Source: Prunella strophiata
Lineage: Eukaryota; Chordata; Aves; Passeriformes; Prunellidae
DNA: 64,000 nucleotides
Direction of reading: 5' to 3'
Assembly: GCA_036583965.1 (NCBI GenBank)
Contig: JAZBQD010000014.1
Span: forward strand, 69,549,835 to 69,613,834
Part shown: positions 1 through 12,302 of the stretch, piece by piece
How positions within the stretch are numbered: position 1 is the stretch's first letter
Layout: each line of letters starts with the position of its first letter
The notes under the pieces: generated by a model
Told to the model about the DNA's origin: nothing
What the model saw: only the letters and a program-made list of their open reading frames with translations
Database searches by the model: none
Program-made: the position numbers and the translations under genes

Positions 1-1125
1 AAAAACTAAATTATCTGCAACTGGAAACATGGTGAATGTCAGAGAAGAATTCCAGCAGTCACAGTCACTGAAGGCTGTGCTTCCATTGACTTTCATGAGA
101 AATCTTGTCAGAAAAGGCTGGATTAACAAGATTTGGTGTGCCCAGGGGTTTATAGGCATTGAGAAGGAAGGAGCTCCTTTACAAACTCCATTTCCCTTTG
201 CTAACTGTGTGGATCACATGGACACACAGGGCTAGGGATGAGATGAAAACCCCAGATCTGATCTTTGCTACGGTTTTCCATAACTGAAAAACTTCTCCTG
301 GTCTCTTCTCAACCTCCAGCCTGGGGAGGAGATGGAGAAGAGGTGGTGATGTGCCTCAAATTCCATGGCAAGCACAAGCCCAGGGCAGAAATCTCCAGTG
401 CCTTGGTCCCCCCTGTTCTCTGCTTTCCCTGTCAAATTCCCCCCAAAAAGCAGGAAAAAACCTGCTTTTTCTCTCACAGATGTTGAGAGAAAAGGGATGA
501 TGAGGAACGTGCACACGCCAGGGTCACTACATGGTGTATCCTTCTAACTCACTCTGCTCTTACTTCATCTTTCCTTCCTGGGAGCAGCTGATTTATCTTT
601 ATTATCCTCCTCTGTTGTCACTGTCATTAAATTTTGTTGAGCCAAGAGACTCCACTGTGTGCTTTAGTAATTCGATCAGAAGGGAGGGGAGGCAGAGCTG
701 AGGTAATAGGCAGCGTGGAAGAGGTCAGGAGAAGCAGCCAGTGGCACATTAAGGGAAACACAGATCCGGGTTTGCTTGGAAATGGGGATCCTGGAGCGTG
801 CCTGAGCAACGGGCAGCGGCAATCGGCGGCAGCAGCGACCCTGTGCCCCTCTGCTTGCCTGCCTCATCTCCCTAAGACCTCATCTTGCAGGGATGTCACA
901 TCCCAGGCTTCACTCTGTCTTTACCAATGCAAACCAGCCCCTGGAATCAACAAGGGAAGATTTTCCCCTGTTTTCCCCTCCGTGTGAATTTGGGGGTTGT
1001 TTCATTTGAAGCGTCGGCCGCCCAACGAGCCCGGTGGCAAAGCAATCATTTATCTCTGCTGTTTTATTTGTGTGGCAAGGTTTCCTTGCTGGGAGGAGAA
1101 TCCCACAGTGCTGTGCCCTCAAATT
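1..1125. other. Unique non-coding sequence
   Basis: Only short chance frames are visible and no repeat was recognised. A slightly GC-rich patch with CGG/CAG triplets lies near 800-850, and a CpG-containing patch near 1010-1045. Confidence 0.6.
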
Positions 1126-1675
1126 AGGCCTGGCTGGGATGGAGTTAATTTTCCCTCTCAGTGCTGGGGACTGGCAGATGGGAAGGTGCTGGTAACACTC
1201 CAGTGTTTTGGCCACAATATCAAGGCTGTCTCTCCAACAGTTCCCCCTCACCAGCAGGCTGGGGGTGGGCAAGATCCTGGGAGGGGACACAGCCAGGATA
1301 GCTGTCCCAAACTGACCAGAGGGATACTCCAGACCATATGGTGCCTGCCCAGCAATAAAAGCTAAGGAAAAGGAGGAAGAGAAGTTGGATTTGTTAGTAA
1401 AATATTTTTCTTACAAACTGCCAGATGTACTGAAGTCATGCTTCCTGGGAAGTGTCTGGACATCACCTGCTGATGGACAATGGAGGATAAATATTTTGTT
1501 TCCCTTTGCTTCTGTGCACAATTCTAGTTTCTGCTTTATTTAACTGCCTTTATGCTGACTCACAAGTTTTTAAAATCTCATTTTCTGTCCTGCTGAGGAG
1601 GGGAGTGATGGACTGGTTGGGTGGTGGGCTACCTTGTGTCCAGCCAAGGCCAGCCCAGCCCAACCCTGCTGCACA
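1126..1675 (+). mobile_element. Old ERVL-type solo LTR
   Basis: The block opens with GGCTGGGATGGAGTTAATTT and contains GGGATACTCCAGACCATATGG followed shortly by CAGCAATAAAAG. A pyrimidine-rich 3' part has a degenerate TTTAACTGCCTTTAT segment. The order matches the widespread avian ERVL LTR, with the AATAAA polyadenylation signal near 1353. No target-site duplication is readable, and divergence is high, so the insertion is old. Confidence 0.72.
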
Positions 1676-1850
1676 CATGGAATAAAAGACATTCAGATCC
1701 ACATCTAAATGGACAAGAGTGGCAGAAAATTCAGGGAAGAAAGGAGCTTCAAGGCACTGTAAATTGAATAGATTGGTCTCCTACAGATCAGAATAGCAAA
1801 GAGAGAAAACAGGAATTATTTACCCCAGAGGTCAGTGGCAAAGCCCTGTT

Positions 1851-2007
1851 TCTGGAAGGCCAGGCCCAGCAGCCTGATTGCTAATGAAGGTTGGATGAGA
1901 CCCTGAGCACCCTGATCTGCTGGGAAGTGTCCTCTACCCATGGCAGGGCTTGGACTAGATAAGCTTTAAAATCCTTCCAGCCCAAACCATCCTTTGATTC
2001 TATGGCT
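1851..2007 (+). mobile_element. CR1 LINE 3' fragment
   Basis: The fragment shows GAAGGTTGGATGAGACCCTGAG, then TGGCAGGGCTTGGACTAGAT, and ends CCAGCCCAAACCAT...TTGATTCTATG. It is 5'-truncated, as is usual for CR1. Confidence 0.88.
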
Positions 2008-2543
2008 TTTTAGGTAACCTCAGCCCATCAGCTACAACAAGAAGATAACCCTGAATGTCACTTTTTTGGTGCTTCTAAGGCAGACCCTCAAAAAGCCCAC
2101 ACAGATTAGGGGTTTTTTTGTCATTTTGTTCTGGGTTTATTTTCCCTAGTGTCTCATTACACTGGGTAATGTTATAAAGTGTCTTGTGGTCAGACACTTC
2201 TGTACCTGCAGCACCCCCAGCCCAGGAACTCACCTGGATGTGCATGATAAGAAAACTGCAATTTGCTAATTACACAGCCACATGAAATCATATTATTATG
2301 GTCCACTGCAGAAATCCCACACGTGCTTACCCATATATGCACATACAAAGAGGACACAGTCCATCTGGTGCATTTTAAATGCCTGTTTAGAATGAAAAAA
2401 AAAGCTCACCAGGAGCCCCAGTGACCCAGTGACCAGTTCTGCTCTGGAGAGAGGTGTCAAGAATCCATCATTTGTGTTGGATTATGAAGGGAGCCTGCAC
2501 AACCAAAACAGAGGGTTGGATCTCTTTTTTTTACAAATATTAA
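2008..2543. other. Unique non-coding sequence
   Basis: Moderately AT-rich sequence with no recognisable gene or repeat. Confidence 0.5.
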
Positions 2544-2596
2544 ACTGGATGATCTTTAAGGTCCCTTCCTACCCAAACCATTCTATGATTCATGTA
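2544..2596 (+). mobile_element. CR1 LINE terminal fragment
   Basis: Only the last 50 bp remain: AACTGGATGATCTTTAAGG, then CCTACCCAAACCATTCTATG. Confidence 0.85.
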
Positions 2597-3685
2597 CAGA
2601 TAGAAAGAAACTACATCTCTTTGTGCCTGTTTCTTGCCCTCACATGCACATGCTCTCCCACAAATGCAACTACACACACACAAACTTCATGGACTTCCTG
2701 AAAAAAAAACCAATAAAAATTATATAATGAAATAAAGATGTCCCAGATCCCATGTGCACTCTGGACTACCTAAAGTCTGGCACAATAAACTGCAATTTCA
2801 TCAGAATAAATTATTTATTAGTTTTTGAGGGTTTTGGAGTTTATTTTTTTTTTTTTTCCTTGAAGCTCATAAAGGCAACAATGAAAAATTACTCCAGAAT
2901 TTATTCTTTCTGCATGCTGGGAGAAACATTGTGTGTCTCTGTACATATGCAGATATAAAGCAGACCATGCTGTGATCTTATGTTGTTATGAGCAGACTGC
3001 AAGTTCCTGCACGCCACAGAAAGAAGCAAAATGCCATAAAAATTAAAGGAGCAGTGCAGAATTGCAATACTTTTGTGAGCACATAAAAATGAAGAGGTCC
3101 AGTTTGCTGTGGATACTGGAAATGGCTGTTCACCTTCAGGTTATCTTGGCTGGAGGTGATTTTTGCCAGATGATCTCCTCTCTACCTTCAGGCACTGAGA
3201 TGCTGTGGGACACTGCCCCAGAGTGTGACAAAATGCACAAAATGTGATTTGGGCTGCCCTAAAAGGCCACTGTGCACAAAACTCCAGTGAAGACCCCAAT
3301 ATCATCCTAATTTTTCCTCCAGTTTCCTCTCTGGCCACAATCCTACCCCTGCCCAAAGGCTCCCCGTGGTCCCAGGCTGGTTGGTAGCAACACCACAGTG
3401 GATGTGCCAAAATCTCCACAGTTTTGAAGTTATTTTTCAATTTTACTGCTCTCCTGCAGCTCTGTTATTCCATTCACAGGCCATGCCCAGCTCTCCCACT
3501 GCACCTCTACCAAAACCTGACAGCACCTTTGAGGTTCCAGTTATGGTGATAAATGGAGATAATTTACATTTTCTTTTCCTTCAGTGTGGTTCAACCTTTA
3601 AGCCCATCTTTAGCTGTTTCTAAACCCTTATCTGGGGTCTTGATCTGGGCTTTTTGTTAAGTTTATCCTCCTGTTACACAGAAAC
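2597..3685. other. Unique non-coding sequence
   Basis: T-rich run near 2838-2858 and short CA repeats near 2670-2690. Nothing gene-like was seen. Confidence 0.5.
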
Positions 3686-3815
3686 CTGAAAGTGTTCAAA
3701 AAATGCATGGATGTGGCTTTTAAGGACAGGGTTTGGTGCTGGGCTTGGCAGTGCTGGGTTAATGCTTGGACTTAATGATCTTAGAGGCCTTTTCCAACCC
3801 TAATGATTCTGTGGA
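3686..3815 (+). mobile_element. CR1 LINE 3' fragment
   Basis: Typical tail: GTGTTCAAAAAATGCATGGA, then GGCTTGGCAGTGCTGGGTTA, ending CCAACCCTAATGATTCTGTG. The AATGATTC form marks a different CR1 subfamily from the AACCATTC copies. Confidence 0.9.
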
Positions 3816-3836
3816 GAAACAACTTTACAACTTTAC

Positions 3837-3859
3837 TTTTTGAACAACTTGTTCAAAAA
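3837..3859. repeat. Perfect 10-bp inverted repeat
   Basis: TTTTTGAACA and TGTTCAAAAA are separated by ACT, inside a CAACTTT-rich stretch next to the end of a CR1 copy. Confidence 0.8.
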
Positions 3860-6719
3860 TAACAACTTTGTTCTTTTTGAAGAACAACTTTATGCATTGA
3901 GGCACAACTACAACGTTTAATATCCAACATCTAAAGATCAGCAGCTGAATCAGTGCAGTGGCCAGAAGGTTAGAGGAGGGTGGAAATAACCCAGGGGATG
4001 AACAAAAGTTCAGGAGGAATATCCAATTTGTCCACAAGAACCAAGCCAAGGAGCTTCCACACCTCAGCTCCCCCAGGGAGCCATTCCCACAAATTCCCTG
4101 CTTCCCTCTGAGAAACAACCCCACAAATGTCCTTGAAGGGCTTTGCCATGGATCACTGGTTTTCCTTAATTTCTCTGGAGTTCTCTGTCAGCACTTTCAC
4201 CTCTGGGATCCCTGGACACATTTCCTACAGCAGTGATGTGGGTTTGGGTCTTTAAAGGCTTGGAGCTGAGGGCTGAAAAGCTTTAATTATTAGAAGATTA
4301 GCTGCAGTCATCCTGACACTCCTTGATGGCTGAGCCATGCTGCTAATTCCAGGTGGGTTATCTCCTAGAGTGGGGTCTGTGTCCCTGGAGTGTGATGTCT
4401 CCTTTACAAAGTGCCTGGGAGCCAGAATTGAAGAAGGTGACAAGAAAATTCCAATAGCTCTAAAGTAAAGCACAGCTCGAGTTTGCCAGAATGTTCAGTC
4501 CAAGCACTCAGACTTAAAGCTGAATTATGTGACTTCTCACAATCCATTTCTGGTCATTCTTTGGGTAGCAGACCCCAAAATCATCACTGTTCAGGCCACC
4601 TCAGATGCACAGAGCAATGACCTGGGCAGGCTGGGGACAGAGAGGAATGAAAGGGGAAATGCTGCACCCTCCCAAAGGGATGAGAATTAATTCCCTGGGG
4701 GGGAAAAAGTCTTCATTGCCCAGCAGAGGCAAAGCCATGTGCTGTCACTGTGGCAGAATGATTGGGATAATTGCCAACAGCCTGGACTCTGCTTTGGTGT
4801 GAGCTTTGGACAAAAATCTGAGCTGCTCCTTGGTGGCAGAGCCAGAGTCTCCAACATCTCTGTAAGGATCCCAGGGAATCCTGAGGAGGAAAAACATGGA
4901 CACTGGAGACAAGCCAAGATCCCTTAGCTGTGGTATAGAGACTTGAAGTAAAAATAATTTTTGACAGACATTGCAAATAACTCCCTAAAATGAACTGCTT
5001 TGGCTCTCTCTGCAAAGCACTGCTGTGAAGCAGCTACTGCTGAGGGTACCTCATGCTATCCTAAAGTTGAACCTGCAGAAAATCAAGTGCATTTCACCCA
5101 ATTCCCACCAATTTCCCTCTCCCACCACCAGCAGGTGTCTGGATGCTTTCTCTGGATGCTTCACCTGCTCAGAAGGGAGGATGCCCCCCAGATTCCTCCC
5201 TCTTGGATGGTGCCAGCTTCAGGCAGAGGTTAAAAATGCTGCCTGCAGCCCTTTTTTGGCAGGGAATTCACAGCTGCAGCTCTGCTGTGCTCCCCTGCCA
5301 TTGATAAAAGGTGTCCCTTCTCACAGGGCTCACAGAGATAAGTGCTTGAGGGATGCCCTTGGTGCATTTGCAGCTTTGCCCCAGTAGTTTTATGGTTATT
5401 GGCTGTAGCTCCAGCTTTCTCAAAGGAAGCCAGAATTAAAATAGCTTTCTATATTCCTTGAGTACCTTCCATCATCCCTTGGCAGCAGCCATCCCTTCAC
5501 ATCCTCCTCTCAATGATGTTACTGGCACCAAGCACGGGGCCCCACCATTCCCAGCTCTCTGATGCACTTAATTAAAGCAGAATCACTCAATAATTCTGTT
5601 GTGCTTTCCTGGGCATCTGCTTGTTCACCTCTCCTGTGCACAGGCAATTAATTTTTAGCTTTTTCCTGTACAAAGGGATTGGAATAGGAATATTAATTCC
5701 AGCCCAGCAGGAGGGAAGGAGGACATTTTGCTGGGGGGTGAGTCCACCTGCAGGGCTCTGGGGGTGCAAAGTTGCCCAAAGGCTTGCCAGAGTGCTGGAA
5801 GTTGGAAGCAAGGGAAGGTTTGGGAGATGAAACAGTTCTCCTCTCCTGCTCAATTCCATTAATTCTGAGGATAAATTAATAAGCATATTTCTGCCTGGAA
5901 ACCTCACCAAAATCAGTGGACCTGGGTGTTACATAAGAGCAAATGCCAGAGATTGCTGCAAGGAGCTTTTTGTGGCCTTTAGTGACTTGTGGAGGATCAC
6001 ATGGAGACCACATAGAAATCACAACCCCAGAACTCCTGATTTGTGGGCTGGGGTATTTTCATGAATTCATACCCTCTCTCTCAAGCTTAAATTAAAAAAA
6101 AACAAATAAATTAAAAAAAATGCAAAAGAGAATCACCATTTTCCCCTGGCATTTATGAAATGTCATCAGAATGAGAGCAAACAATGTTTTCTGCTTCTTT
6201 GGGTAACTGATATGGACAAAAGTCCATAAGAACAAGAAAACTGCAGCTCTGATCCATTTAATGGCTACTAGAGGCACAAAAATGCTTTCAAATGCACAAT
6301 TTTTTTTTTTTTCCTCAGCTAATTGAGGGGGTGAAAGCTTCTTTCTAGGAAATATGGTAATATATATTGATCAGAAAAAATAAGCTTCCATACCAAACCC
6401 TGAGCACGATGCAAGGTTAAGGGACTTTAATTAATGAAAAAGCTTTTTTATGAAATGATGCCACCACTCAAAGAGAGTGTACACTGTGACCTCCAGTTAA
6501 GTGGAGACACCTTTTAAATATGACACTGCTCATACCAGCATCACTCACTCCCTTTCTTGGCCAGATAAATATTGATCAGACCTCCTGCCAGCCCAGGCTG
6601 CCCTGCTGAGGTGGCCACCCCAAAAATGTCAATCCCAGGCAGGGATGTCTTTCAGACATGCCACAGATCTGTGAAGGCATCAACCAGCAGTTGGGTGGGA
6701 TAAAATCTGCATTGGAGAG
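3860..6719. other. Unique non-coding sequence
   Basis: No repeat family or gene recognised. A/T runs occur at 6090-6125 and 6299-6313. All open frames are short and lack conserved features. Confidence 0.5.
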
Positions 6720-6865
6720 ATTCTGGGGCTGCTCCATCCCTGGAAGTGTTCAGTGCCAGGCTGGACAGGGCTTGGAGCACCCTGGGACAGTGGAAGGTGT
6801 CCCTGCCATGGCAGGGGATTTGGAATGAGATAATCTCTAAGTCCCCTCCACCAGAAAACATTCTG
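6720..6865 (+). mobile_element. CR1 LINE 3' fragment
   Basis: GGGGCTGCTCCATCCCTGGA, CAGTGCCAGGCTGGACAGGG and GGACAGTGGAAGGTGTCCCT are CR1 landmarks. The terminal CCAACC motif has decayed to CTCCACCAGAAAACATTCTG. Confidence 0.87.
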
Positions 6866-8933
6866 GAGTTCTGTGACAAAATTTAAAACAACAAAGATGC
6901 ACCCACAAATCCCTTGCCCTTTGCTGCTCAAAACTGTTCCTCTGCATTTATTTTAGGTTCAGACTCCCACAGTTACCAGACACCCAAGCTGCCATTGAAA
7001 TTAAAGTCTCCCAGCTCCCCTTGAGCACCTGGATTTATTTACTAGCTGCTACAAGCATGAACAGAAATATAAATTAGCTCCTTTTTTCACTTATTTTGAA
7101 ACCTGCCCAGCTTGCCTTGCAAATGGAAATATAATGAATTTCAACTTCAATCAGGAACAAGTTCTTTAATTGTTCAGTATATTAGAGCTACACTGTTTAC
7201 AGGATTATTCTTTCTTAGGAGGCACAGCCAACTTAGACTGAGTCCCTAATGGTTGGTAAATTGGCAGAAATCTAACCTGCAGCAGTGATTTTGCTACCTG
7301 CAAGGCAAGATATTTACTTCTACCCCACTGGGATCCTTCTGCAGCTCAGACTTGTAGGGGACAGCTGTTAAATTGCCCAAGGAGGCAGAATGACCATGTC
7401 CAAGGGCAGGATGGAGCCTTTGCTGCAGAATTCAACTGAGGGGCTGCAGTAAAGCAGGGAAACAGACAAATTTCTCTTCTATTACCAATATGTGGCTACA
7501 ACCCTGCCTAAAATATCACCTGGAGCTTCTTTTCCCAGCAGGACAGATGAGACCCACTCAAGTCCACTCGGGATGGAGTGACAAGGTTATCCTGCACTGA
7601 TCTCCAGTGGGAAGAGGAATGTTTGTCATGGAAAATTGCTGATGTGTTTGCACTTATTGCAACGTTTCTGCTGTGTCCATGGTAAATTTTGGCTGTCCAA
7701 ATTCCTTGGAGAGAGCGAGGGAGAGCCAAATGGGGAAGGATTGCTGTGTGCTGGAAGTGATTACACCAGGCTCAGATGCTGAGTTTAGAGAGAGGCACCC
7801 AACAAAGAGCCCCATTAAGGCAGGGAGAAGTGGACAGCATAAAACAACCCTCCAAGAGGATAAAAACCTCCCTCCTCCTCCTCCTCCTCCCATGTTTTTA
7901 TCTTGCTTCTGCCACTGTGCAGCAGAGTTTGGGAGAGGCCAGCAGAGTCCAGGGGAAATTCAGAGAAAAGCAACATTATCCACTGAAACATCAGACAAAT
8001 ATTGACTTCTCCACTAAGGGCTCTCTCAGACGCCCTCAGAGAGTCAATATTTGGTGGGGAGCATTAAAATTTCAGAGCTCCCTGGCCAAGGTGACTTTCT
8101 GCAAGCAGGGGTGATGGCTCTCACAGCAAACCTGCCCACCAAAGCCTGCCAGGTGTGGGCAGAGGTGCTGCAGCTTCCCCCAGCCCCAGGTCTGCCCCTG
8201 GCTGACAGCAAAGAAAAATTCATCCTGGATGAGAATGAAAACCTAGAGATGAAAATCCTCCTGCTTGGTGCTTAAGTAAGAAGTCCAAGTTCCCAAGAAA
8301 TCCTATCAGAAAGGTGGAAAAGGAAGGGCAAGCCTGGATGGTTCATGAATAGAGCTGATTGTTCAGACACACTAAAAGGCAAATTTTGGGCATTTTAGCC
8401 CATGAGCACACCCTCTGTAAAAGGCCAGACTCGCTTCCAGCTGCAGGGAAAAGGGAGATTTCATGCTCTGCAGGAATTGTCAGTCCCCAAAAGCTTTCAG
8501 GAGCTCATGACTGCATTTCCTGTGCATTATGCAGATGCCTTAAAGTAAATGTAAATCACATCAAGACTAATTGTGAAGGGCTTTCGGTGGTGAGAAGCAA
8601 AGTGCTTTGAGATGGCTCCTGACACTCCACCAGCCTCCTGTCTTTGCCCTCTTCCCCTCTCCCTCCTCTCCCTGCCTCCCCTCATCCACGTCCTGCTGTC
8701 CTGAGCTCTCACAGACAAGGCCAGCAGGGCTCCCTGGGTTAATTAAATCAGCCTCATTTGCTGTCTGGAGCTCGAGTGACAAATGTATTGCCAGCCTTGT
8801 CCTGTCAGAGGGAAGGGTGGCTGGTGCAGTGTGACAGGGGCTCAGGGCTCCCTGAGCCTGTGCTGCTGGCATTGTCACCCAGCTGGAGCCACCACAGCCC
8901 AGCCCTTGGTTTATCCAGAAACCCCCTGCACTG
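6866..8933. other. Unique non-coding sequence with a structured inverted repeat
   Basis: Short (CCT)n lies near 7868-7890. A 12-bp perfect inverted repeat at 7996-8053 is listed separately. Otherwise nothing recognisable. Confidence 0.5.
7996..8053. repeat. 12-bp perfect inverted repeat with inner stem
   Basis: CAAATATTGACT (7996-8007) pairs with AGTCAATATTTG (8042-8053). The 34-nt spacer itself contains AGGGC/GCCCT, so a two-tier hairpin is possible. Confidence 0.75.
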
Positions 8934-8939
8934 CAGCAG

Positions 8940-9296
8940 TGTTGGAGCCCTGGCTGCTGAGAATTTGGGACTTTCTGTGCTGCCAGACTCTGACCCCCAA
9001 GAGAACTCTGCATTTGACCTGAGGCTGTGGAGAAGCTTCCAAAATTGATTGATAGAACTGGGATTGTGGGTGTGGAGCTTGAATAGAAGTGTGAGACATC
9101 ACAGGGTGGGAAACTCAGAGTTTAAGGGTTTAGAATAGAGAAATATCTATAAAGCAAGATGGAGGTTTTAGGGTGGAGGCTGGTTCTTCTTCTTCACCTT
9201 CTTCTCCATGGGTTTGGGTGGTTTTGTGTAATTGGATAAAAAAGTCCACATTGCAGGCCATGGGTGGTTGGTTAGTTGTAAAATAAGACTCCAACA
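8940..9296 (+). mobile_element. Solo LTR, 357 bp, with 6-bp target-site duplication
   Basis: The element starts TGTTGGAG and ends CTCCAACA, perfect 8-bp inverted ends. CAGCAG flanks it on both sides (8934-8939 and 9297-9302). A 6-bp duplication is typical of class II (ERVK/alpharetrovirus-like) elements. It is related over most of its length to the 572-bp LTR at 42518-43089 but lacks about 215 bp near the 3' side. Strand follows that shared orientation; no TATA box or AATAAA confirms it. Confidence 0.85.
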
Positions 9297-9302
9297 CAGC
9301 AG

Positions 9303-9647
9303 CACATTTTCACTCTGCTGGAAGGCTCCCCCTTGCCTCCTTCCCTTCCTGGGCTGGAATGAGATGTCAGGGGATGATTGGGAAGACTGAAAGGGACAGT
9401 TCCCCTCCTCCCCACTCAGGCTGTGAATGCCAGGTTAATTTTATTAGCCCAGGCACTCCATTATCCCCAGAGCCCCTCGGCAGCCTCCCATCTGCAGATG
9501 CATTACTGGAATGGTGCTGTGCCCTGCCAGGCACAGGCTGCCTTCCAGCCCAGCCATGCTTCCCTGGCAGATAAGGTGATCCAGCTGGGTTTGGATAAAG
9601 AAATGTGTAAAAATGCCAGGTAATGCCTCTGTGGCATGACTTTCACA
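9303..9647. other. Unique non-coding sequence
   Basis: No gene or repeat recognised between the solo LTR and the following CR1. Confidence 0.5.
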
Positions 9648-10312
9648 GAATTCACAGATTCCCTGGGTTGGGAGAGACCTTCAGGAGCATGGAGTCCAGC
9701 CCAGCCCAACAGCTCAGGCAGCCCCTGGCACCCAGTGCCACATCCAGGCTTGTCAAACCCAGCCAGGGATGGTGACTGCACCACCTCCCCGGGCAGCCAC
9801 TCCAGAACTTTATCTCCCTTCCTGGAAAAGCTTTTTCCTGATCTCCAACCTGAATTTCCCTTGGCCCAGCTGGAGCCTGTGTGCTCTGGCTGTGTCAGTG
9901 CTGCCTGCAGAAAGAGCCCAAGGCCAGCTGAGCCCAGGCACCTTTCAGGAGCTGCAGAGAGTGATGGGGGCAGCCCTGAGTCTCCTTTTCTCCAGGCTGA
10001 GCAGCCCCAGCTCCCTCAGGGGTTCCTCACAGGGTTTGTGCTCCCAGCCCCTCTCCAGCCTCGCTGCCCCTCTGAGTGTCCCAAGGTCCTTCCCAAAGTG
10101 AGGGGCCAGAGCTGGGCACAGCACTCCAGGGGTGCCCTCACCAGGGCACAGTGACCTCCCTGCTCCTGCTGGCCACCCCACTCCTGACACAGGCCAGGTG
10201 TCACTGGCCATGCTGGCCACCAGGGCACACTGCTGGCTCGTGTCCAGTCACTGCTGACCAGCACCCCCAGGTCCCCCAGTACCTTTCCTCTTGCCCTCTG
10301 GCCTGGCAGGAA
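9648..10312 (-). mobile_element. CR1 LINE, long 3' copy (about 660 bp)
   Basis: Reading on the plus strand, CACAGATTCCCTGGGTTGG is the reversed 3' end. CACATCCAGGCTTGTCAAAC, CTGAGCAGCCCCAGCTCCCT and TTCCTCACAGGG follow in CR1 order. The plus-strand frame of 172 codons over 9636-10154 is antisense to the LINE and not a gene. The copy includes an intact GGTGAC site at the position where the LTR at 42518 interrupts another CR1. Confidence 0.92.
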
Positions 10313-10558
10313 TGTTAGAGCAGACCCACATGTGCAGCAGGTTCAGCTACTCTGTCCTATTTCTGATTAACTCATCCATCATCTTCCTCATCATCTCACC
10401 ACAAACCTCTTGCCTGGTGGGGAAAAGAACCTTATTCACCCCCAGCCTGCTCCAAATCCCACACAAAGGTGAGGGCAGCTTGTTAGGAAAACGCTGTAGC
10501 CCTTCGTGAAATCTTTGAAGAAATCACTAATAATATATAAATATTGTCTGTTTGCATG
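10313..10558. other. Unique non-coding spacer
   Basis: Short sequence between two CR1 copies; nothing recognised. Confidence 0.5.
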
Positions 10559-10864
10559 CCATAGAATGGTTTGGGTTGAAGGAATCTTAAAGATCAACTA
10601 ATTTCTTAAAGAATCATCCCATTCCACCCCCTGCCATGGGCAGGGACACCTTCCACTATCCCACAGTGCTCCAAGCTCTGTCCAGCCTGGCCTTGGGACA
10701 CTTCCAGGGATTCCAGGGACAGCCACAGCTGCTCTGGGCAACCTGTGTCAGGGCCTGCCCCACCCTCACAGCCAAGAATCTCCTCTTAATATCCAATTTA
10801 ATCCTCCCCTCTGTCAGTTTAAAGCCATTTCCCCTTGTCCTGTCACCACATGCTCTTGTAAATA
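10559..10864 (-). mobile_element. CR1 LINE 3' fragment
   Basis: Reversed tail CATAGAATGGTTTGGGTTG, then CTGCCATGGGCAGGGACACC and TTCCCCTTGTCCTGTCACCA. It ends in a short ATATAT run. Confidence 0.93.
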
Positions 10865-12302
10865 TATATATATAGTATATGTATATTTAATAATAAGTAA
10901 ATAATTTCATCACTTCCCTGTTCCACATGACTATTTTCATGGTCAACAGGAGAAAAAGCACCATCCTGGGCTAAGAGCAAATCACAGAGCCAGAAAAAAA
11001 CATTTCCCCCCCAAATGCACCACAAAATTCAGGATTACTTTTGACAAAATTAAAAAAAAAAAACAAACAAACAAACAAACAAAAAAAAACTAAAAAAACC
11101 CATGTTAATATCTTGGAGAGGCAGGATGGCAGAAAATAAATAACAAATGCAAGCAGAAGAAGAGAATTGCCCCATTGAAATTCACAGGGTATTTCCAAGG
11201 ACCTGACCCAGCTGAGCAAAAAAAAATGTCATCTGCCCAGTAAAAATGCTTCTTCTCTTTTTCCAGGATCCTGGGGTAAAACTGTCAATGCTTAAACCTA
11301 CAAATAGTCCCTCTGCTTTAAAAAAAAAAATTATTCCAAAGTGCAGTGGTCATGTGTGAATCCTCCTTCCTTCCAAACAGCAAACAAAAGGCCACAAACC
11401 CCAAAAATACCCTGTCAAACAGAAATACTTCAGCATTTAAAAGATCTTTTTTCATTACCACTGCTCCTCTAAGCAGAGAGAATAACATCCCAAAAGTGTC
11501 AGAGCACTGAAGATTGGGGAAAGGAGCCCCTGCAAATTTTGGGCTGAGCAAACTTTGTGCCACAAAGAAGTAATGGATGGATTGGTTGTCAGCTGAAAGA
11601 GAAAATCTGGAAAAGAGGAAGGAGGGATGTTGGGTTGTGTGGGAGCAGGGATGTTTGCCACAAGCACTTCTGTCTGTTTAGCTATGAAAATTAACGAAAA
11701 TAAATCATCAGGAAGGCAATAAGTGGGTCTGCAGTGAAGGAATGCTGATCCACTGTGTTTACACATCTAATGTTTGTTTGGAGACTCCACAATCTCCACG
11801 GGATGCTCCAGTGCATATGGTGGTGTCACTGTGTTGCCTTTTCCCTTTTTATTTCATTGATCCAGGATATGAAAGTGTTCCCCAAGCCCAGGATTGGTTT
11901 CCAGAGGTCCCTGTTGGTGGGAGGAGGGTGCACCTCAAGAAAACCAGTCCTTGAAGAAAAAAGCCTTAGCAAATGGAGAGTTCTCATGGGGTAACAGCTG
12001 CAACAGGTTGTAACCTCTGAGGCTGTGTCCATGTTATGAGATAAAAGAGGCCAATGAGCCCCCACATTTTATTTTCTCACCTTTTTCTATAAGATTAGGT
12101 TGATGTATCCCCCTCCAGAAGGCTGCTGCCAGCTTCCCCTTGTGGGCTGCTTCAGCTTTCCCCAAACATGGACCCACTCTTCTCTTCTACCACTGTTTAT
12201 TTAAGAAGCTCTTCACCAAGATTTTAAATGTTTAATTAGCACCACAAGGAACAAAACCACTAAATGCTAGACAGCTTGCAATGGCTCCTGTCCTGTGAAG
12301 TA
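10865..12302. other. Unique non-coding sequence with A-rich repeats
   Basis: Contains an (ACAA)n block at 11052-11090. Apart from that, no family is recognised. Confidence 0.5.
11052..11090. repeat. A-rich (AAAC)n simple repeat
   Basis: Poly-A interrupted by five CAAA units. Confidence 0.9.

Noticed and set aside
9636..10154. 172-codon plus-strand frame
   Set aside because: It is antisense to a CR1 LINE.
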